Shown piece after piece: positions 31,617-43,492 of a stretch of DNA of 64,000 nt. The notes under the pieces were generated by a model. That model was not told where the DNA came from and did no database searches. It saw only the letters and a program-made list of their open reading frames with translations. This stretch comes from Hybos culiciformis. Taxonomy: Eukaryota; Arthropoda; Insecta; Diptera; Hybotidae. The DNA is taken from NCBI GenBank assembly GCA_964007475.1, contig OZ023274.1, forward strand, positions 98,465,322-98,529,321, written 5' to 3'. The position numbers were made by a program, and so were the translations under genes. The first letter of the stretch is position 1; each line of letters begins with the position of its first letter.

Positions 31617-33419
31617 ATTGATTCCATGAGATTCTAAGTCTCTAGTCCTCTTTTGTGCTAAAATATATGAAATGAGATTTCCGTGGCCTACAACTCATTT
31701 GACTTAGATTTAAATAATTTAAATATTGTTTTCAATTCAAAAATTTTAGTTTATAATCGTCATGTTTGGAAAGAAAATCGAATATAGATTATTTATTCAA
31801 AAAGTGTTATTAAAATTTAAAGTTCAAAACCCATATTGGAAATCAATTAAAAAAGATTTCATAAAAATTTATATTTGAATAGTGTTAGTTGAGATTGCAG
31901 AAACTTTAAAATTAAAAGCAACAATTATGATATCAGAAAATTTAGAAATTTGTTAAGGAGTTATTGTAACTTGATTGGATCGTTAAAACAGCTAAAGAAT
32001 ATATCTTTGCATTAGAGTGAAAATAGACGGATGGGTTCATGATTTACAAATACTTAATTTAATTTATTCCCAATATTCCAATTTAGTTACCAATAATTCT
32101 TAAAATTTTTCGTTCAGTACCTATAATAATTTTTTTTTATATAGTATTGAATGTAGAATGTAGTATTGAATGTAGTATTGAATGTGTTTGTAGAAATGCG
32201 TATTTATTTGGGCCTATATTCTAAATAAGCATTGCATTTTTTTATATAGAAAAGTGGATAAGCAATGTATTTTTTTATATAGAGAAATGGGCCGGTAGTC
32301 CAAAACTTCCCGGTTTATTTTTATAGCCAGTCCAACCCTGTGTGTCTCTTACACGTCATGTGTATAGCAAACCATTTACATATAATAAAAATGTGTATGG
32401 GCGAAGTAATTAAATAATTTTTAAATGTGTATTTATCTCATTTTGAAATTTATTCGATTTTTATTCTTTTATTTTCTTTAAATCCAATTTAAAGAAGTTT
32501 GAACTAGTTATACTCCTGATTCAGCCAGTATTAATCATGTATTGAAATTATTTAATGTTTATTAGTTTCATCACACTATACATACAAAATTTAACTAATT
32601 TTCAAAAAATTGCTATATATTCATTTATTTTAAAAAAAAATTTTTTTTTTCAAACGACGATAAGCCAATTAAAATGGTTAATAAAATTGCGTTTTGCGAC
32701 AATTAAAACGTATTAATTATTTTTTTTTTGATTAAAATCTTTTTATGAATCAGGAAAAACAGAGTGTTTTAAATCCAAAAAAATTCATTGCAATGGAGTT
32801 ATTAATAATATTTCTTTTCAATTACATCTATTTGGTGTTACTATTTATAACAATTTACAGTTTCAGTCTAATATTGTATTCTACTTTCCTTAAACGCTAA
32901 ATAATAATAATTATGTTCGTTATTTATTACTTTTTTGTACACATAAATTAACATTAACTTATGCAATTATATAGTAACAGTTTTCACAGCCCATTTGTCT
33001 TATAAATAATTACATTCATTAAGATTATTATTCATTCAATTCGTGATGATGACAATTTTTCGTGCACAATAATTAATAAATTTATTTGAAATTGCCGACA
33101 AAAGAATAAAATACAGCTTCTGAAAATAAATCATTTACATAAATATCATACATATCCATGGAATTTTATGTGCATAAATTCTGTGGCATTACTTAAAAAT
33201 CCATTGGAATACAAACGAATAAAAATTAAATAACATTTTATCATGAATAATGTTTTAGTTTGATTTTGATTAAAAATTTTAAGTTACATTTTGGGAATAC
33301 ATTATTCTTTATAAATCGGAAGCCACAGTTCTTGCAGAACAATTCAAATCAAAATCTAACTGTAGAACTGAATTGTTGAAACGAAAATAACAAAATCTAA
33401 ATATAATTACAATACGCAG

Positions 33420-34020
33420 CAGCGGCAGCTCCTCTATAGGTGCTGCGACACTGCAGCACCCTCAAGAAATTTCAAAAAATTTAGCTCATAAAAAAAATGT
33501 CTGTTAGCTCTGAATTTTTCTTAGTTTAAAATTATTTTTAAATGAAATTGCTATGGTATGCAATTTTCTCTAAAATTTTAAAAAACAACTTTTCAAAAAT
33601 AGTGCAGAAATTAATTTAACAGAATTTTTGGAACTGCGAATTTCGCAGTGCAGGGATTTTTATTTTTATGAATAATTCAATACATTTTTATTGCTGTTAA
33701 GTTTTTTTCCATGAGTTGAATATAAGGAAAAATGCACTGCCACAGAAGCAGTGCGGCTGTATTATACTTTCTGAAAAATTTAAAAACAAATATGGGAAAT
33801 TTTTTTTTTGTTATTGGATTTTTGAATGTATAGAAAAATGCACTGCTTCAGAAGCAGCACAATTTTCATATGGGATGTTTTCTGTTTGTTTTTAATTTTC
33901 AAAACTGATTTTCATATACGTAATATGTATGGGTATAATCATAAAACTTTTATAATTGAAAAAAAAGAGGTTTTTATGTTTTGCAGCACCCTTTTTCAAA
34001 ACTTCCACGAGCAGCCACTG
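33420..34020. mobile_element. Non-autonomous hAT element (601 bp)
   Basis: The ends CAGCGGCAGCTCCT and (reverse complement) CAGTGGCTGCTCGT are inverted repeats. ATACGCAG flanks both exactly (33412-33419, 34021-34028). TGCAGCACCC occurs just inside the left end and GCAGCACCC inside the right. AATGCACTGC with AGAAGCAG occurs twice internally (33730 and 33838). No transposase coding; the 85-codon frame across its right end is chance. Confidence 0.93.
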
Positions 34021-34063
34021 ATACGCAGTATACTTTTATCAAATGTACAAAATTATTTAATCT

Positions 34064-34339
34064 TCTTATATAATAAAATGTGAACTCACCTCGACCTTGA
34101 CAGTGTTGGCACTTTCCTTTATTTATTTTTTTAAACGTAAATAATAAATAAAATAACCGAATGACTATGCAACACTGAATGCAAGGCGTACTTTGATAAA
34201 AACTTATAATGTAAACAAAAAAAATCAAGGCGTACTTTATCAATAAAAAAATAAAAGCATTCTTTTCGAAATGACAAAAATCAACGCATAGTTACTAGGC
34301 TAGGCCTGCACTATTTTTTCTGTGCAGGCTTTTTTCTAG
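34064..34339 (+). mobile_element. Short non-autonomous Helitron, copy 1 (276 bp)
   Basis: It starts TCTTATATAATAAAA and ends CTAG followed by T. An 8-bp stem GCCTGCAC/GTGCAGGC lies six bases before CTAG, exactly the Helitron 3' hairpin arrangement. A second copy lies inverted at 39878-40160. The 5' neighbour base is T rather than the usual A, so the left edge may be slightly altered. Confidence 0.85.
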
Positions 34340-34711
34340 TATACTATTAAAGGATGATCACCCTATATATTTTACCCAATTTTTTATCAATTTGTCATAT
34401 ATATATATATATTTTTTTTTTGGAATTTTGCCATAAATTATTTAGTTTTAAAGGTCAAAACATTGAAAAGTTTAAGATATTTTAAGAAAAAAAAAAATCA
34501 ATTGCTTAATATTTATTTTCGGAGTTTCTTGCCCTTTCAGATTTTGTATTTGTATTTTTTGATTATTATTTGGTTTTTCATCTAAAGACTTTGGAATTTA
34601 GGTTCTTGAAGTTTTTTATTTTTACTGGTTTCAGTCGTCAATAGAAGCATGATTATTATCATTATCAAATGGTGTTTATGGTCGTTTGTATTGCTAAACT
34701 ACTTCTATCAG

Positions 34712-36075
34712 GTGAACTGACATAACCGCGAATGTCATAACCGCGAAAAATTTTTGTCATAACCGCGAAACTAGAATTTGTATGAGTTTCGCGGTTATAA
34801 CAAAAATTTTTGTTATAACCGCGAAACTAATTTTATTTTTGTCATAACCGCGAATTCGCGGTTATGACAAAAAAAATGTTAAGTTTTTCGCGGTTATAAC
34901 AAAAATTTTTGTTATAACCGCGAAATGATAAAAATCGAATTTTTGTGTTTCGCGGTTATAACAAAAATTTTTGTTATAACCGCGAAACACAAAAATTCGA
35001 TTTTTGTCATTTCGCGGTTATAACAAAAATTTTTGTTATAACCGCGAAACACAAAAATTCGATTTTTTTCATTTCGCGGTTATAACAAAAATTTTTGTTA
35101 TAAGCGCGAAACACAAAAATTCGATTTTTTTCATTTCGCGGTTATAACAAAAATTTTTGTTATAACCGCGAAACACAAAAATCGAATTTTCGCGGTTATA
35201 ACAAAAATTTTTGTTATAACAGCGAAACACAAAAACTCGATCATTTTGAAAAATGTAATAAGACCTCGATAAAAAAATGTTGTGAGGTAAGCACACGGAG
35301 GGGGGGCAGCAGGGCGGCGGGCGGGCGGTTGGTCAGTGGGATTTGCGGCGTCAGCCGCAAATCCCACTGACCAACCGCCCGCCCGCCGCCCTGCTGCCCC
35401 CCCTCCGTGTGCTTATCCCACAACATTTTTTTTTCGAGGTCTGGTAAGCACACGGAAGGGGGGGCAGCAGGGCGGCGGGCGGGCGGTTGGTCAGTGGGAT
35501 TTGCGGCGCCAGCCGCAAATCCCACTGACCAACCGCCCGCCCGCCGCCCTGCTGCCCCCCCCTCTTGTGTGCTTACCACACAACATTTTTTTATCGAGGT
35601 CTTATTTCATTTTTCAAAATGATCGAGTTTTTGGGTTTCGCGGTTATAACAAAAATTTTTGTTATAACCGCGAAATGAAAAAAAACCAATTTTTGTGTTT
35701 CGCGGTTATAACAAAAATTTTTGTTATAACCGCGAAATGATAAAAATTGATTTTTTGTGTTTCGCGGTTATAACAAAAATTTTTGTTATAACCGCGAAAC
35801 ACAAAAATTCGATTTTTGTCATTTCGCGGTTATAACAAAAATTTTTGTTATAACCGCGAAATGATAAAAATCGAAATTTTGTGTTTCGCGGTTATAACAA
35901 AAATGTTTGTTATAACCGCGAAACGAAATTTTTTCAATTTTTTGCCATATTTTTTCGCGGTTATGACAAAAAAAAATATAAGACATTTTTCGCGGTTATG
36001 ACACTTTTATTTTTTATTTCGCGGTTATGACAAAAAAGTTTCGCGGTTATGACATTCGCGGTTATGTCATGTAGC
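34712..36075. mobile_element. Foldback element of nested palindromes (1,364 bp)
   Basis: Flanked by the exact direct repeat CTTCTATCAG (34702-34711 and 36076-36085), a 9-10-bp target duplication. Both ends carry TGACATAACCGCGAATGTCA in inverted orientation. Inward the arms are arrays of a 38-bp unit that is itself palindromic (TTCGCGGTTATAACAAAAA and its complement), at least seven times on the left and five on the right. The centre holds two GC-rich palindromes, about 35289-35415 and 35451-35572, with arms containing GCAGGGCGGCGGGCGGGCGG. Structure and duplication length fit foldback/MULE-like transposons. It has no coding capacity; several open frames across it are translated repeat. Confidence 0.92.
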
Positions 36076-36180
36076 CTTCTATCAGCTAGGATAATAAATT
36101 TTGTTAAGCCAAGAGACAAGAGAGCAACCATATTGAAAAATAATTAAAAAGGATACTTAAAAAATAATGTTTGTCCGTCT

Positions 36181-36256
36181 TTCCACCATGGTGTAGTGGT
36201 ATTGCCTTTACCCTACGGCGTGTTCCGTCGTGTGTTCGATTCCAACCTCGCACTGG
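36181..36256 (+). repeat. tRNA-derived SINE head
   Basis: TGGTGTAGTGG (about 36189) fits the Pol III A-box and TGTTCGATTCC (about 36231) the B-box, 40-odd bases apart as in tRNA genes. The arms do not pair into an acceptor stem, so it is tRNA-derived, not a functional tRNA. The body probably continues past 36256 but its 3' end is not clear. Confidence 0.65.
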
Positions 36257-36530
36257 AATTTGTGTCAATTTTGCAATTTGTTCACTTGAATTAAGTGTTT
36301 GTGATGTTTTGTTTTAAAATGATTATAACTTATTCGGAGGTAGGCTCTCAACCAGCCAAGAGTTTAAATTATTTTTATAAATATTAAATTTTATTAAGTT
36401 TAAATTGACTCCACTAAAAATTAGTATATGGGTAGAGGAACTTAAAAAAAATGATTATACCCCAAGGACTAGGGTCTGCATTTCGATGAAAATTGGTATA
36501 TTGTTATGTGGTGTGTCTTAATGTTATTGG

Positions 36531-37530
36531 CAGGGCTTTTTTTGTGGGGGAACGCAGTGGAACTCAGTTCCTCTACCTTTTTATATTTAAAATATTTTTT
36601 TTATATTTAAAATATTTTTTTTATATTTTTCTTACGAAATAATGACGAGTATTTTTTTTTAATAAATTTTATTTTGACAATGAAATTTCAAAATTAATTT
36701 TGTGTATAAGTTACGAGATGGCAGTAGCTTACAATTTTGCATTTTACATGTATTTTGCAGAACTATAAACTTAGAAAAGAAGTACCTATCATGAAATTTC
36801 AAAACTAATTTTCTCGAATAGGGTTGCCAGTTTTCCTAACTGATGTATCGGGAATTTAGAAAAAAAATTTGTGCTGAATTTACGGATAGATTTAGGCCTA
36901 AGCCTAAGGTGGCATATTTAAAGGGGCATCAAAATAAAACATTAAACCGATAAAAAAAAATTAAAAATTTCAAAAATAAATAAATGTTTGTGTTTGTAGG
37001 ATTGAATATGTAATTAATGTACAAAAAAAATATAAGAACGTATTTTGAAATCTAAAAATAATCTAATAATCTAATTTAAATAGTAAATTGAGCTCAATAA
37101 ATAATACAATTTGTTTCTTAATTAAATTCAAATAACTTAAAAATTCTCAAAAAGTGCCTAGGGGCGGTATATTCGTAAGTCCGCTCCTGTGTTTATTGCA
37201 AAAAAAATAATTATTCATAGTTAATTAAATAAAATATTATAAACAAAACTAATTCGTATAAAAAAACTTAAACAATAAGATCGATAAAAAATCTTGAAAT
37301 AAGTTAAAGCTTTGCGTTTAAAAACAAAAAAAAAAAATTTCGTTGAAAAAATCAATTATTTTTGGTAAATCGGGAATGACGATTGTATATCGGGAATCGG
37401 GAAAACAGTTTTAATATCGAGAAATTCCCGCCGAAATCGGGATATCTGGCAACCGTGTCCTCGAGCTCAGAAAAAAGTACCTAGAAAAATATTGAGTTCC
37501 CCATCCTTTTTCTTTACAAAAAAAGCACTG
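36531..37530. mobile_element. Non-autonomous hAT element containing a nested hAT (1,000 bp)
   Basis: Ends CAGGGCTTTTTTTGT and (reverse complement) CAGTGCTTTTTTTGT are inverted repeats. GTTATTGG flanks both sides exactly (36523-36530 and 37531-37538). Subterminal GGAACTCAGTTCC on the left answers TTGAGTTCC on the right. About 360 bp belongs to this element; the rest is the insertion at 36819-37457. Confidence 0.93.
36819..37457. mobile_element. Nested hAT-like element (639 bp)
   Basis: The left end TAGGGTTGCCAG and the reverse-complemented right end CACGGTTGCCAG match over GGTTGCCAG, followed by related CGGGAATTT blocks. Flanks TTCTCGAA (36811-36818) and TCCTCGAG (37458-37465) agree at 6 of 8 positions. 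GC-richer pieces inside (AAGGTGGCAT near 36907, GGGGCGGTATATTCG near 37164) could be a further insertion. Confidence 0.7.
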
Positions 37531-38030
37531 GTTATTGGTATAATGATATTGAAGGAACTCAATAAAATATGCATAGCTCCTGATTTAGAGGTATCTTAAA
37601 ATTGAAATATCTTAAATCACAATGCTTAAAACGGACCCCCATACTTCATTTACGAGGTAATTGTTATATATTTTTTTATGTTAAACTATACCGATATTAT
37701 ACCACATATAAACTTGTGAATATTGTTTTACAACATTCACTTCAGTATAAATATTTTTTTTTGTTTACTTTACATAAAATATAAATGAGTTTTTATTTTA
37801 ATTCATAAAATGTTTATATTATTTATTCTTTGAACAATTTATTATTATGATGGCATTACAATTTTTTTTTTGAATCTATATATAAAAAGCAGAAGTTGTA
37901 TGTTTGTATCTTTGTCTGTTTGTATGTTCCGAATAGGCTCCTAAACCGCTCAACCGATCAATTTCAAACTTACACCATGTCTTTGTTTCAGGTCAGGGGT
38001 CGTTATAGGCTATTTTAAAGTTTGATTGGC

Positions 38031-39240
38031 CTCCTACCCAGGGACCTGCCCTTGGGGCGGGCTTTAAAAGTTCATCCGATTTCATTCAAATTTGGTACGC
38101 AAAAGGAGGAAGTGATTACACACAAAATCCGTAACAAAAAATTTATTGACCTCCTACCCAGGGACATCCGCTCGGGGCGGACTTTAAAAGTTCGTCCGAA
38201 TTCATTCGAATTTCGTATGTAAAAAGGAGAACTGATTACACACAAATTTCTTAACAAAAAATTTGTTAATCTCCTACCCAGGGACCTCCTACCCAGAGAC
38301 CTCCTACCGTGAGACTTCCCCTGGAAGGCGGACTTTAAGAGTTCGTCCGATTTCATTCAAATTTAGCATGTAAAAAGGGGAAGTGATTACACACAAATTT
38401 GAAATTGACCTCCTACCCAGGAACCTCCTACCCATGGAACTCCCCTGGGGCGGACTTGAAAAGTTTGTCCCATTTCATTCAAATTTGGAACGTAAAAAGA
38501 GGAAATGATAACACACAAATTTCGTAACAAAAAATTTGTTGTCCTCCTACCCAGGGACCTGCTACTAAGAGACCTTCCTGGGGGCGCACTTCAAAAGTTT
38601 GTCCGATTTCATTCAAATTTGGAACGTAAAAATAGGAATGATAACACACAAATTTCGTAACAAAAAATTTGTTGACCTCCTACCCAGAAACCTCCTACCC
38701 GATTTCATTCAAATTTGGTAAGTAAAAAGAGGAACTGATTACACACAAATTTCCTAACAAAAAATTTGATGACCTCCTACCCAGGCACCTCCCACGGGGG
38801 CGGACTTCAAAAGTTCGCCCGATTTCATTCAAATTTGGTACGTAAAAAGAAGAACTGATTACACAAAAATTTCGTAACAAAAAATTTGTTGACCTCCTAC
38901 CCAGCGACCTCCTACCCAAGGACCTCCCCTCGGGGCGGACTTTAAAAGTTCACCGATTTCATTCAAATTTGGTATGTAAAAAGAACTGATTAAACACGAA
39001 TTTCGTAACAAAAAATTTGTTGACCTCGTACTCAGCGATGTCTCCCGGGGCGGACTTCAAAAGTTCGTCTGATTTCATTCAAATTTAACACGTAAAATGA
39101 GGAAATGATTACACACAAATTTCGTAACCAAAAATTTATTGACCTCCTACCCTAGGGGAGGATTTCAAAAGTTTGTCCGATTTCATTTAAATTTGGTACA
39201 TAAAATGATTAAACACACGAATTTCGTAACAAAAAATTTG
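38031..39240. repeat. Minisatellite of about 115-135 bp, roughly nine to ten units
   Basis: Each unit runs CCTCCTACCCAGGGACCT, GGGGCGGACTT, AAAAGTTCGTCCGATTTCAT, a CGTAAAAAGAGGAA phrase, then TGATTACACACAAATTTCGT and AACAAAAAATTTGTTGA. Units vary by duplication of the CCTCCTACCC phrase and small gaps. Open frames across it are translated repeat. It lies wholly within the Helitron. Confidence 0.9.
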
Positions 39241-39492
39241 GCCCCTCTTTTTAGGGGGTCTTTCGAGTATATAGAAATCAATTTCATTATAACTAATAAC
39301 TACAAAATATTAAAAACTAAAAAAATATTAAAAACTAAAAGTTTGTCCGATTTCATTTAAATTTGGTACATAAAATGATTAAACACACGAATTTCGTAAC
39401 AAAAAATTTGGCCCCTCTTTTTAGGGGGTTTTTCGAGTATATAGAAATCAATTTCATTATAACTAATAACTACAAAATATTAAAAACTAAAC
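39171..39492. repeat. 170-bp tandem duplication inside the Helitron
   Basis: GTTTGTCCGATTTCATTTAA begins at 39171 and again at 39341, and the copies then agree almost base for base through GGCCCCTCTTTTTAGGGGGT to AAATATTAAAAACTAAA. Confidence 0.88.
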
Positions 39493-39877
39493 CACTCAAC
39501 TGATCGTTTCGAAATTACACCGTCTCTTTGTCTCGGGGCTATTTGAAAATTTGAATGGCACCCTACCCAGAAACCCCTCCCGGGGGAGAACTGCAAAAGT
39601 TCTTCCGATTTCATTCAAATTTGATTCATAAAAAGAGGAAATGGATAAAAACAAAAATTTGGTTTGGTTTGGAAACCTGTTTAAGGGAAGGATATCATTC
39701 GATTTCATACAATTTAAGTGTTGAATAAGTAGAAATGATAAGTATTAATTCTTCTTAGATATTTTCCCAAATTTATAAAATAACTAGTTCCTTTAATTGT
39801 TCAATCTGACAACAAAAATTTCACTTAAAACGTGTGTTCCACAACAACTTATGTGCGGGTACAGCTAGTATTATATA

Positions 39878-40160
39878 CTAGAAAAAAGCCTGCACAGAAA
39901 AAATAGTGCAGGCCTAGCCTAGTAACTATGCGTTGATTATTGTCATTTCGAATAGAATGCTTTTATTTTTTTATTGATAAAGTACGCCTTGATTTTTTTT
40001 GTTTATATTTTAAATTTTTTATCAAAGTACGCCTTGCATTCAGTGTTGCATTATCATTCGGTTATTTTATTTATTATTTACGTTTAAAAAAATAAATTGA
40101 GGAAAGTGCCAACACTGTCAAGGTCGTTTAAGAGGTGAGTTCACCTTTTATTATATTAGA
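39878..40160 (-). mobile_element. Short non-autonomous Helitron, copy 2, inverted (283 bp)
   Basis: Read on the minus strand it starts A|TCTAATATAATAAAAGGTG at 40160 and ends with the GCCTGCAC/GTGCAGGC hairpin and CTAG at 39878, followed by T. It aligns nearly throughout with copy 1 at 34064-34339. Only nine bases separate it from the end of the 2-kb Helitron. Confidence 0.88.
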
Positions 40161-40289
40161 TTATTATATTATATTTATGAGATACTTATAAAATTTTTTT
40201 GATTTAACTTTTCGAATATTTTTAATTTCCAATATAAATTATATCTTTTGTCTACTAGTGTTAATGAAATGAAAAATTATGATATTTAC

Positions 40290-40640
40290 TCAGGCCTGCG
40301 GAGCTGGAGCTCGGAGCAGCGGAGTTGCGATCTTTTGGTTGGAGCGTGAGTAGAGCCGGAGCACGAAAAATAACAAAAAAATATTGATTGCTCCGCGCTC
40401 CACTGTTTGATAACATCAAATAATATAAATTTTTCATTTTATAATTTTCGATGTTACATTAATACTTTAAAAAAAGTCTATCTCCACTATTTAAATAAAT
40501 TTATGTGTTTAATTTTTTTACAAAACTATTAAAAATTTTAATATGAAACTTGTGGTGGAGCTAAGAGTGGAGGCAAGAGCGGAGCGTGAGCAACTATAAG
40601 GAGCTAGAGCGGAGCAACCAAAAAATATTGCCGCTCCAAC
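40290..40640. repeat. GGAGC-rich repeat block, probable decayed transposon
   Basis: Runs of GGAGC/GCTCC at both ends (GGAGCTGGAGCTCGGAGC at the left, GAGCTAGAGCGGAGCAACC at the right) face each other as imperfect inverted repeats around an AT-rich middle. Target duplication not established. Confidence 0.4.
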
Positions 40641-43089
40641 TTATATATTTATACTTAAATTTATAAAATCCGAAATTTAGTTAGGGCAAAAATTATGGTT
40701 TGTTAAGATTAACTCTCAAACTATTTTTTTTTATTTTGGGCAGGTTTGTTTTTGAGAATCTGTTTATTTTTCTCACAATTCAATCTAATTTTCAATTCAA
40801 ATATTTTAATTATTTTCTTTTTATATTACTATTATTATAAAGATTTATGTTAGTGCAGAAGTATTTCTAAAGCTTTTTAAATATTTTTTTCTTCTAATAT
40901 CGATAAAAAAAAAATGTTTGCAGAAAAGCTTTTTTGTTATCGTAATTTTCTAGCTGTTCTCTATTATGAGGAAAGCACAATGGAAAATTTTCTTTGATAC
41001 ATGAAGTAGTCTGAAAATATTGAAGAAAATTCTAATAGATGGCTCTAAACATAATACTGTGGAAGGATAAAGGAGTATGAGCTTGTTATTATAAAGTTAT
41101 AAAGGCGGGAACTTGAGGACTAGTGATGACATTTGTGAGATGAAAAATTTAACTATACTAGAACTGCATAACTAATATTATTCCATTCATATGCACTTAC
41201 AAATCATTTCCGGAATACCCATAAATTTACATTATTTCAACACTATGTTTAAGGACTTAGAATTTAAAAATTTTAAAATGAAAAAAATATTCTTTTGAAC
41301 ACGAACTTTACAAAAGAATAAATTAACAAAGATTAATAACAACAAAAGAATAAACATAGGTATGTATTATGCATAGTTTCACGTAGTTCGTATTGAATGT
41401 TAATTCATCAACAATGTTTAATTCTGGCGGAAAAAAAATTATTCAAAAGAAATAGGATGTTTTTGAATTATCAAAGGATGTATTTCGACAGCTTTATTGT
41501 TTCTCTGAAAATTCTGAATTTTTTTATTGATAAAAAAAACAACCTTGATTTTTATTAAAAATATGTTTATTCAATTTTAAAGCGTTTAAGTTTAATTGCT
41601 CTTTTTTGGAACGTTATAGTGCATAATGAGAGAGAATTCTTATATAAATGTTAAATTTTACATTATTGTTGATTTTGTGAAATAATTAATGCATAAATAA
41701 TCTAAAAGCGGTATAATAGTCAATATCTTATTGTCTTAACATTCTAACATCAGTTTATAGCTAACTAACTTAAGATAGTTTATCATTATAAACAGAAGTA
41801 GTAGTAAATCTTGCTGAACATTACTTTTTTATAACACACAAGGGAAAACAAATAAAATTTTATTTTTATATTGCTTAGCCTCTGCTTTTCATTTTAAATT
41901 TAATTTAACCTACTAAATAAGGGGCTAAAAACCAGAACAATTAAGGCCCTTGTTTTAAGGTGTCCATTATAATTTAGATAATTATAATAAAATCTAATAA
42001 ATAATTATAATAATATAACATGAAAATAAAGTTCCATATGGTTCCATTTAGAAAATTTTGCTTTAATAGTAATTGAAGCAAATATATAATATATTTAAGT
42101 TCGAAAACAAATTAAATTCAATCAAACATTTCATAATCATTTATAATTCAATTAGTGTGCCTATAAAATATAATATTAAATTTACAATAAAAAATCTAAT
42201 TTAAATGAACATTTCAAAAATAAATATAATATTAAATTTCATTTTCCTTATACACAATAATATAATTTTATTCTCTTTTCAAGTAATTAAAATTATTCAA
42301 AAGATATCTTATTTCTCAACATAAATAAATCTCAATTGTGGTAATTTGAATAATTAAGGAATAACATTCTTGAAAATTTGGGTTCTAAAAATAGAAAAAA
42401 AAGAAAAAAAAACTGTTTAAATATAATGTAATTTCTACATGTTTAATATAATGTGACATAATTACTTTATTTTTATTTTTTTATTTATTCCAATAATGTA
42501 GTGCCAATTAAAATTTGAAATTTGATGTTATTTTTCTTTTTTCTAATTTTAAATGCCCACTTCCATTCAAAAAAAAAAAGTGTGTTATTTACATAATAAA
42601 AGAAGGATATAAATTAATTGTCTGCTTGTCTATGCTACTTTCTTATTACCATAATTTATTCTGAAATTTTAATTAGATCTGACCAAAGAAAAAAAAAACA
42701 TATTTTTTTTTATTTATTTTTAATATAGGAGAGATTTAATAAACAACTGGATATCAAAATAATTTTTTTTTTGGTTAAATCAAATTTACATAATTTTAAT
42801 CTTTTGGAAAATTTAGGTTTTATCCTAAAGGTCTTTTAACTAAAATGCCATGCTCTAACAATACCCACTCTAAATTAATTATCATAATTTGAGATGAAAA
42901 ATTGAATAATATTTTTCAAGTCCTACTTTTCTTTTGTAAAACCTAAATATTTATGTTTTTTTTGTTTAAAGGTAATAATGTGACAGTTTCTTTTCTGCCT
43001 AAGAACCTAAGAGGGTTGAATATTCACTAGTGACTAGAGGAATTACTACACTACTATTTAGAGTTGCTTAAGGTTTTATAATTACTGAA
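40641..43089. other. AT-rich stretch, nothing recognised
   Basis: No convincing open frame, element end or RNA feature. Confidence 0.4.
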
Positions 43090-43154
43090 CTGCTAGTTTT
43101 AATTATGGAGTTAACAGACTCCTCGGATAATTCTTGGTAGAATTTTAACATCTT

Positions 43155-43492
43155 AGGTAAAAAAGGAAAGTTAATTAAAAACAAAAAAATTTTTTTTTTA
43201 TTTATTTCTCTATTTTTTATTTATAATCCTTTTTATTATGTTTTTAAATTTTTATTTAATTTTAATTCTACTTTTAAATATATAAAAAAATGAGTAGCAA
43301 ATGCCCAGTCGATGAGGTAAAACCTCGAAACTAGTAGGCGAAAATTAAAAAACAAATTTTTTTATATATTTAAAAGTAGAATTAAAATTAAATAAAAATT
43401 TAAAAACATAATAAAAAGGATTATAAATAAAAAATAGAGAAATAAATAAAAAAAATTTTTTTTTGTTTTTAATTAACTTTCCTTTTTTACCT
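43155..43492. repeat. Long hairpin with 136-bp arms
   Basis: 43155-43290 and 43357-43492 are inverted copies that match almost perfectly, differing mainly in A/T run lengths. A 66-base loop contains GATGAGGTAAAACCTCG. The direct repeat CTGCTAGTTTTA occurs at 43090-43101 and again at 43491-43502, so the inserted unit may be 43102-43490 with a 12-bp target duplication. A transcript through it would fold into a long double-stranded RNA. Confidence 0.85.

Larger units (their letters stand above)
30613..32340. mobile_element. Non-autonomous hAT element with a second hAT nested inside (1,728 bp)
   Basis: The ends CAGGGTTGGACTGG and CCAGTCCAACCCTG are perfect 14-bp inverted repeats. An exact 8-bp target duplication, TGTGTCTC, flanks them (30605-30612 and 32341-32348). 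Near the left end CCCACCGGGACACCGGGACA is a further GC-rich block. The only transposase-like coding lies in the nested element at 30873-31616, so without it the outer element is about 976 bp and non-coding. Confidence 0.95.
37875..39868 (+). mobile_element. Non-autonomous Helitron carrying a minisatellite (1,994 bp)
   Basis: It starts A|TCTATATATAAAAAGCAG with the insect-Helitron-like GTATGTTTGTATC after it. It ends GCGGGTACAGCTAG|T, so TC and CTAG termini sit between A and T as Helitrons require. No Rep/helicase coding is present. The interior is mostly a tandem repeat (38031-39240). A 3' hairpin is not obvious here, unlike in the short Helitron next to it. Confidence 0.85.

Noticed and set aside
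35241..35740. Overlapping frames of 112-134 codons with repeated PTDQPPARRPAAPP
   Set aside because: They read through the central GC palindromes on both strands alike, as expected from a palindrome rather than a gene.
36181..36256. A functional tRNA gene
   Set aside because: A- and B-boxes are present but the acceptor and anticodon arms do not pair, so it is a SINE head.
34064..40160. A single 6.1-kb transposon with 280-bp terminal inverted repeats
   Set aside because: Each end is a complete short Helitron with its own TC start, hairpin and CTAG end. The interior is made of unrelated elements with their own target duplications.
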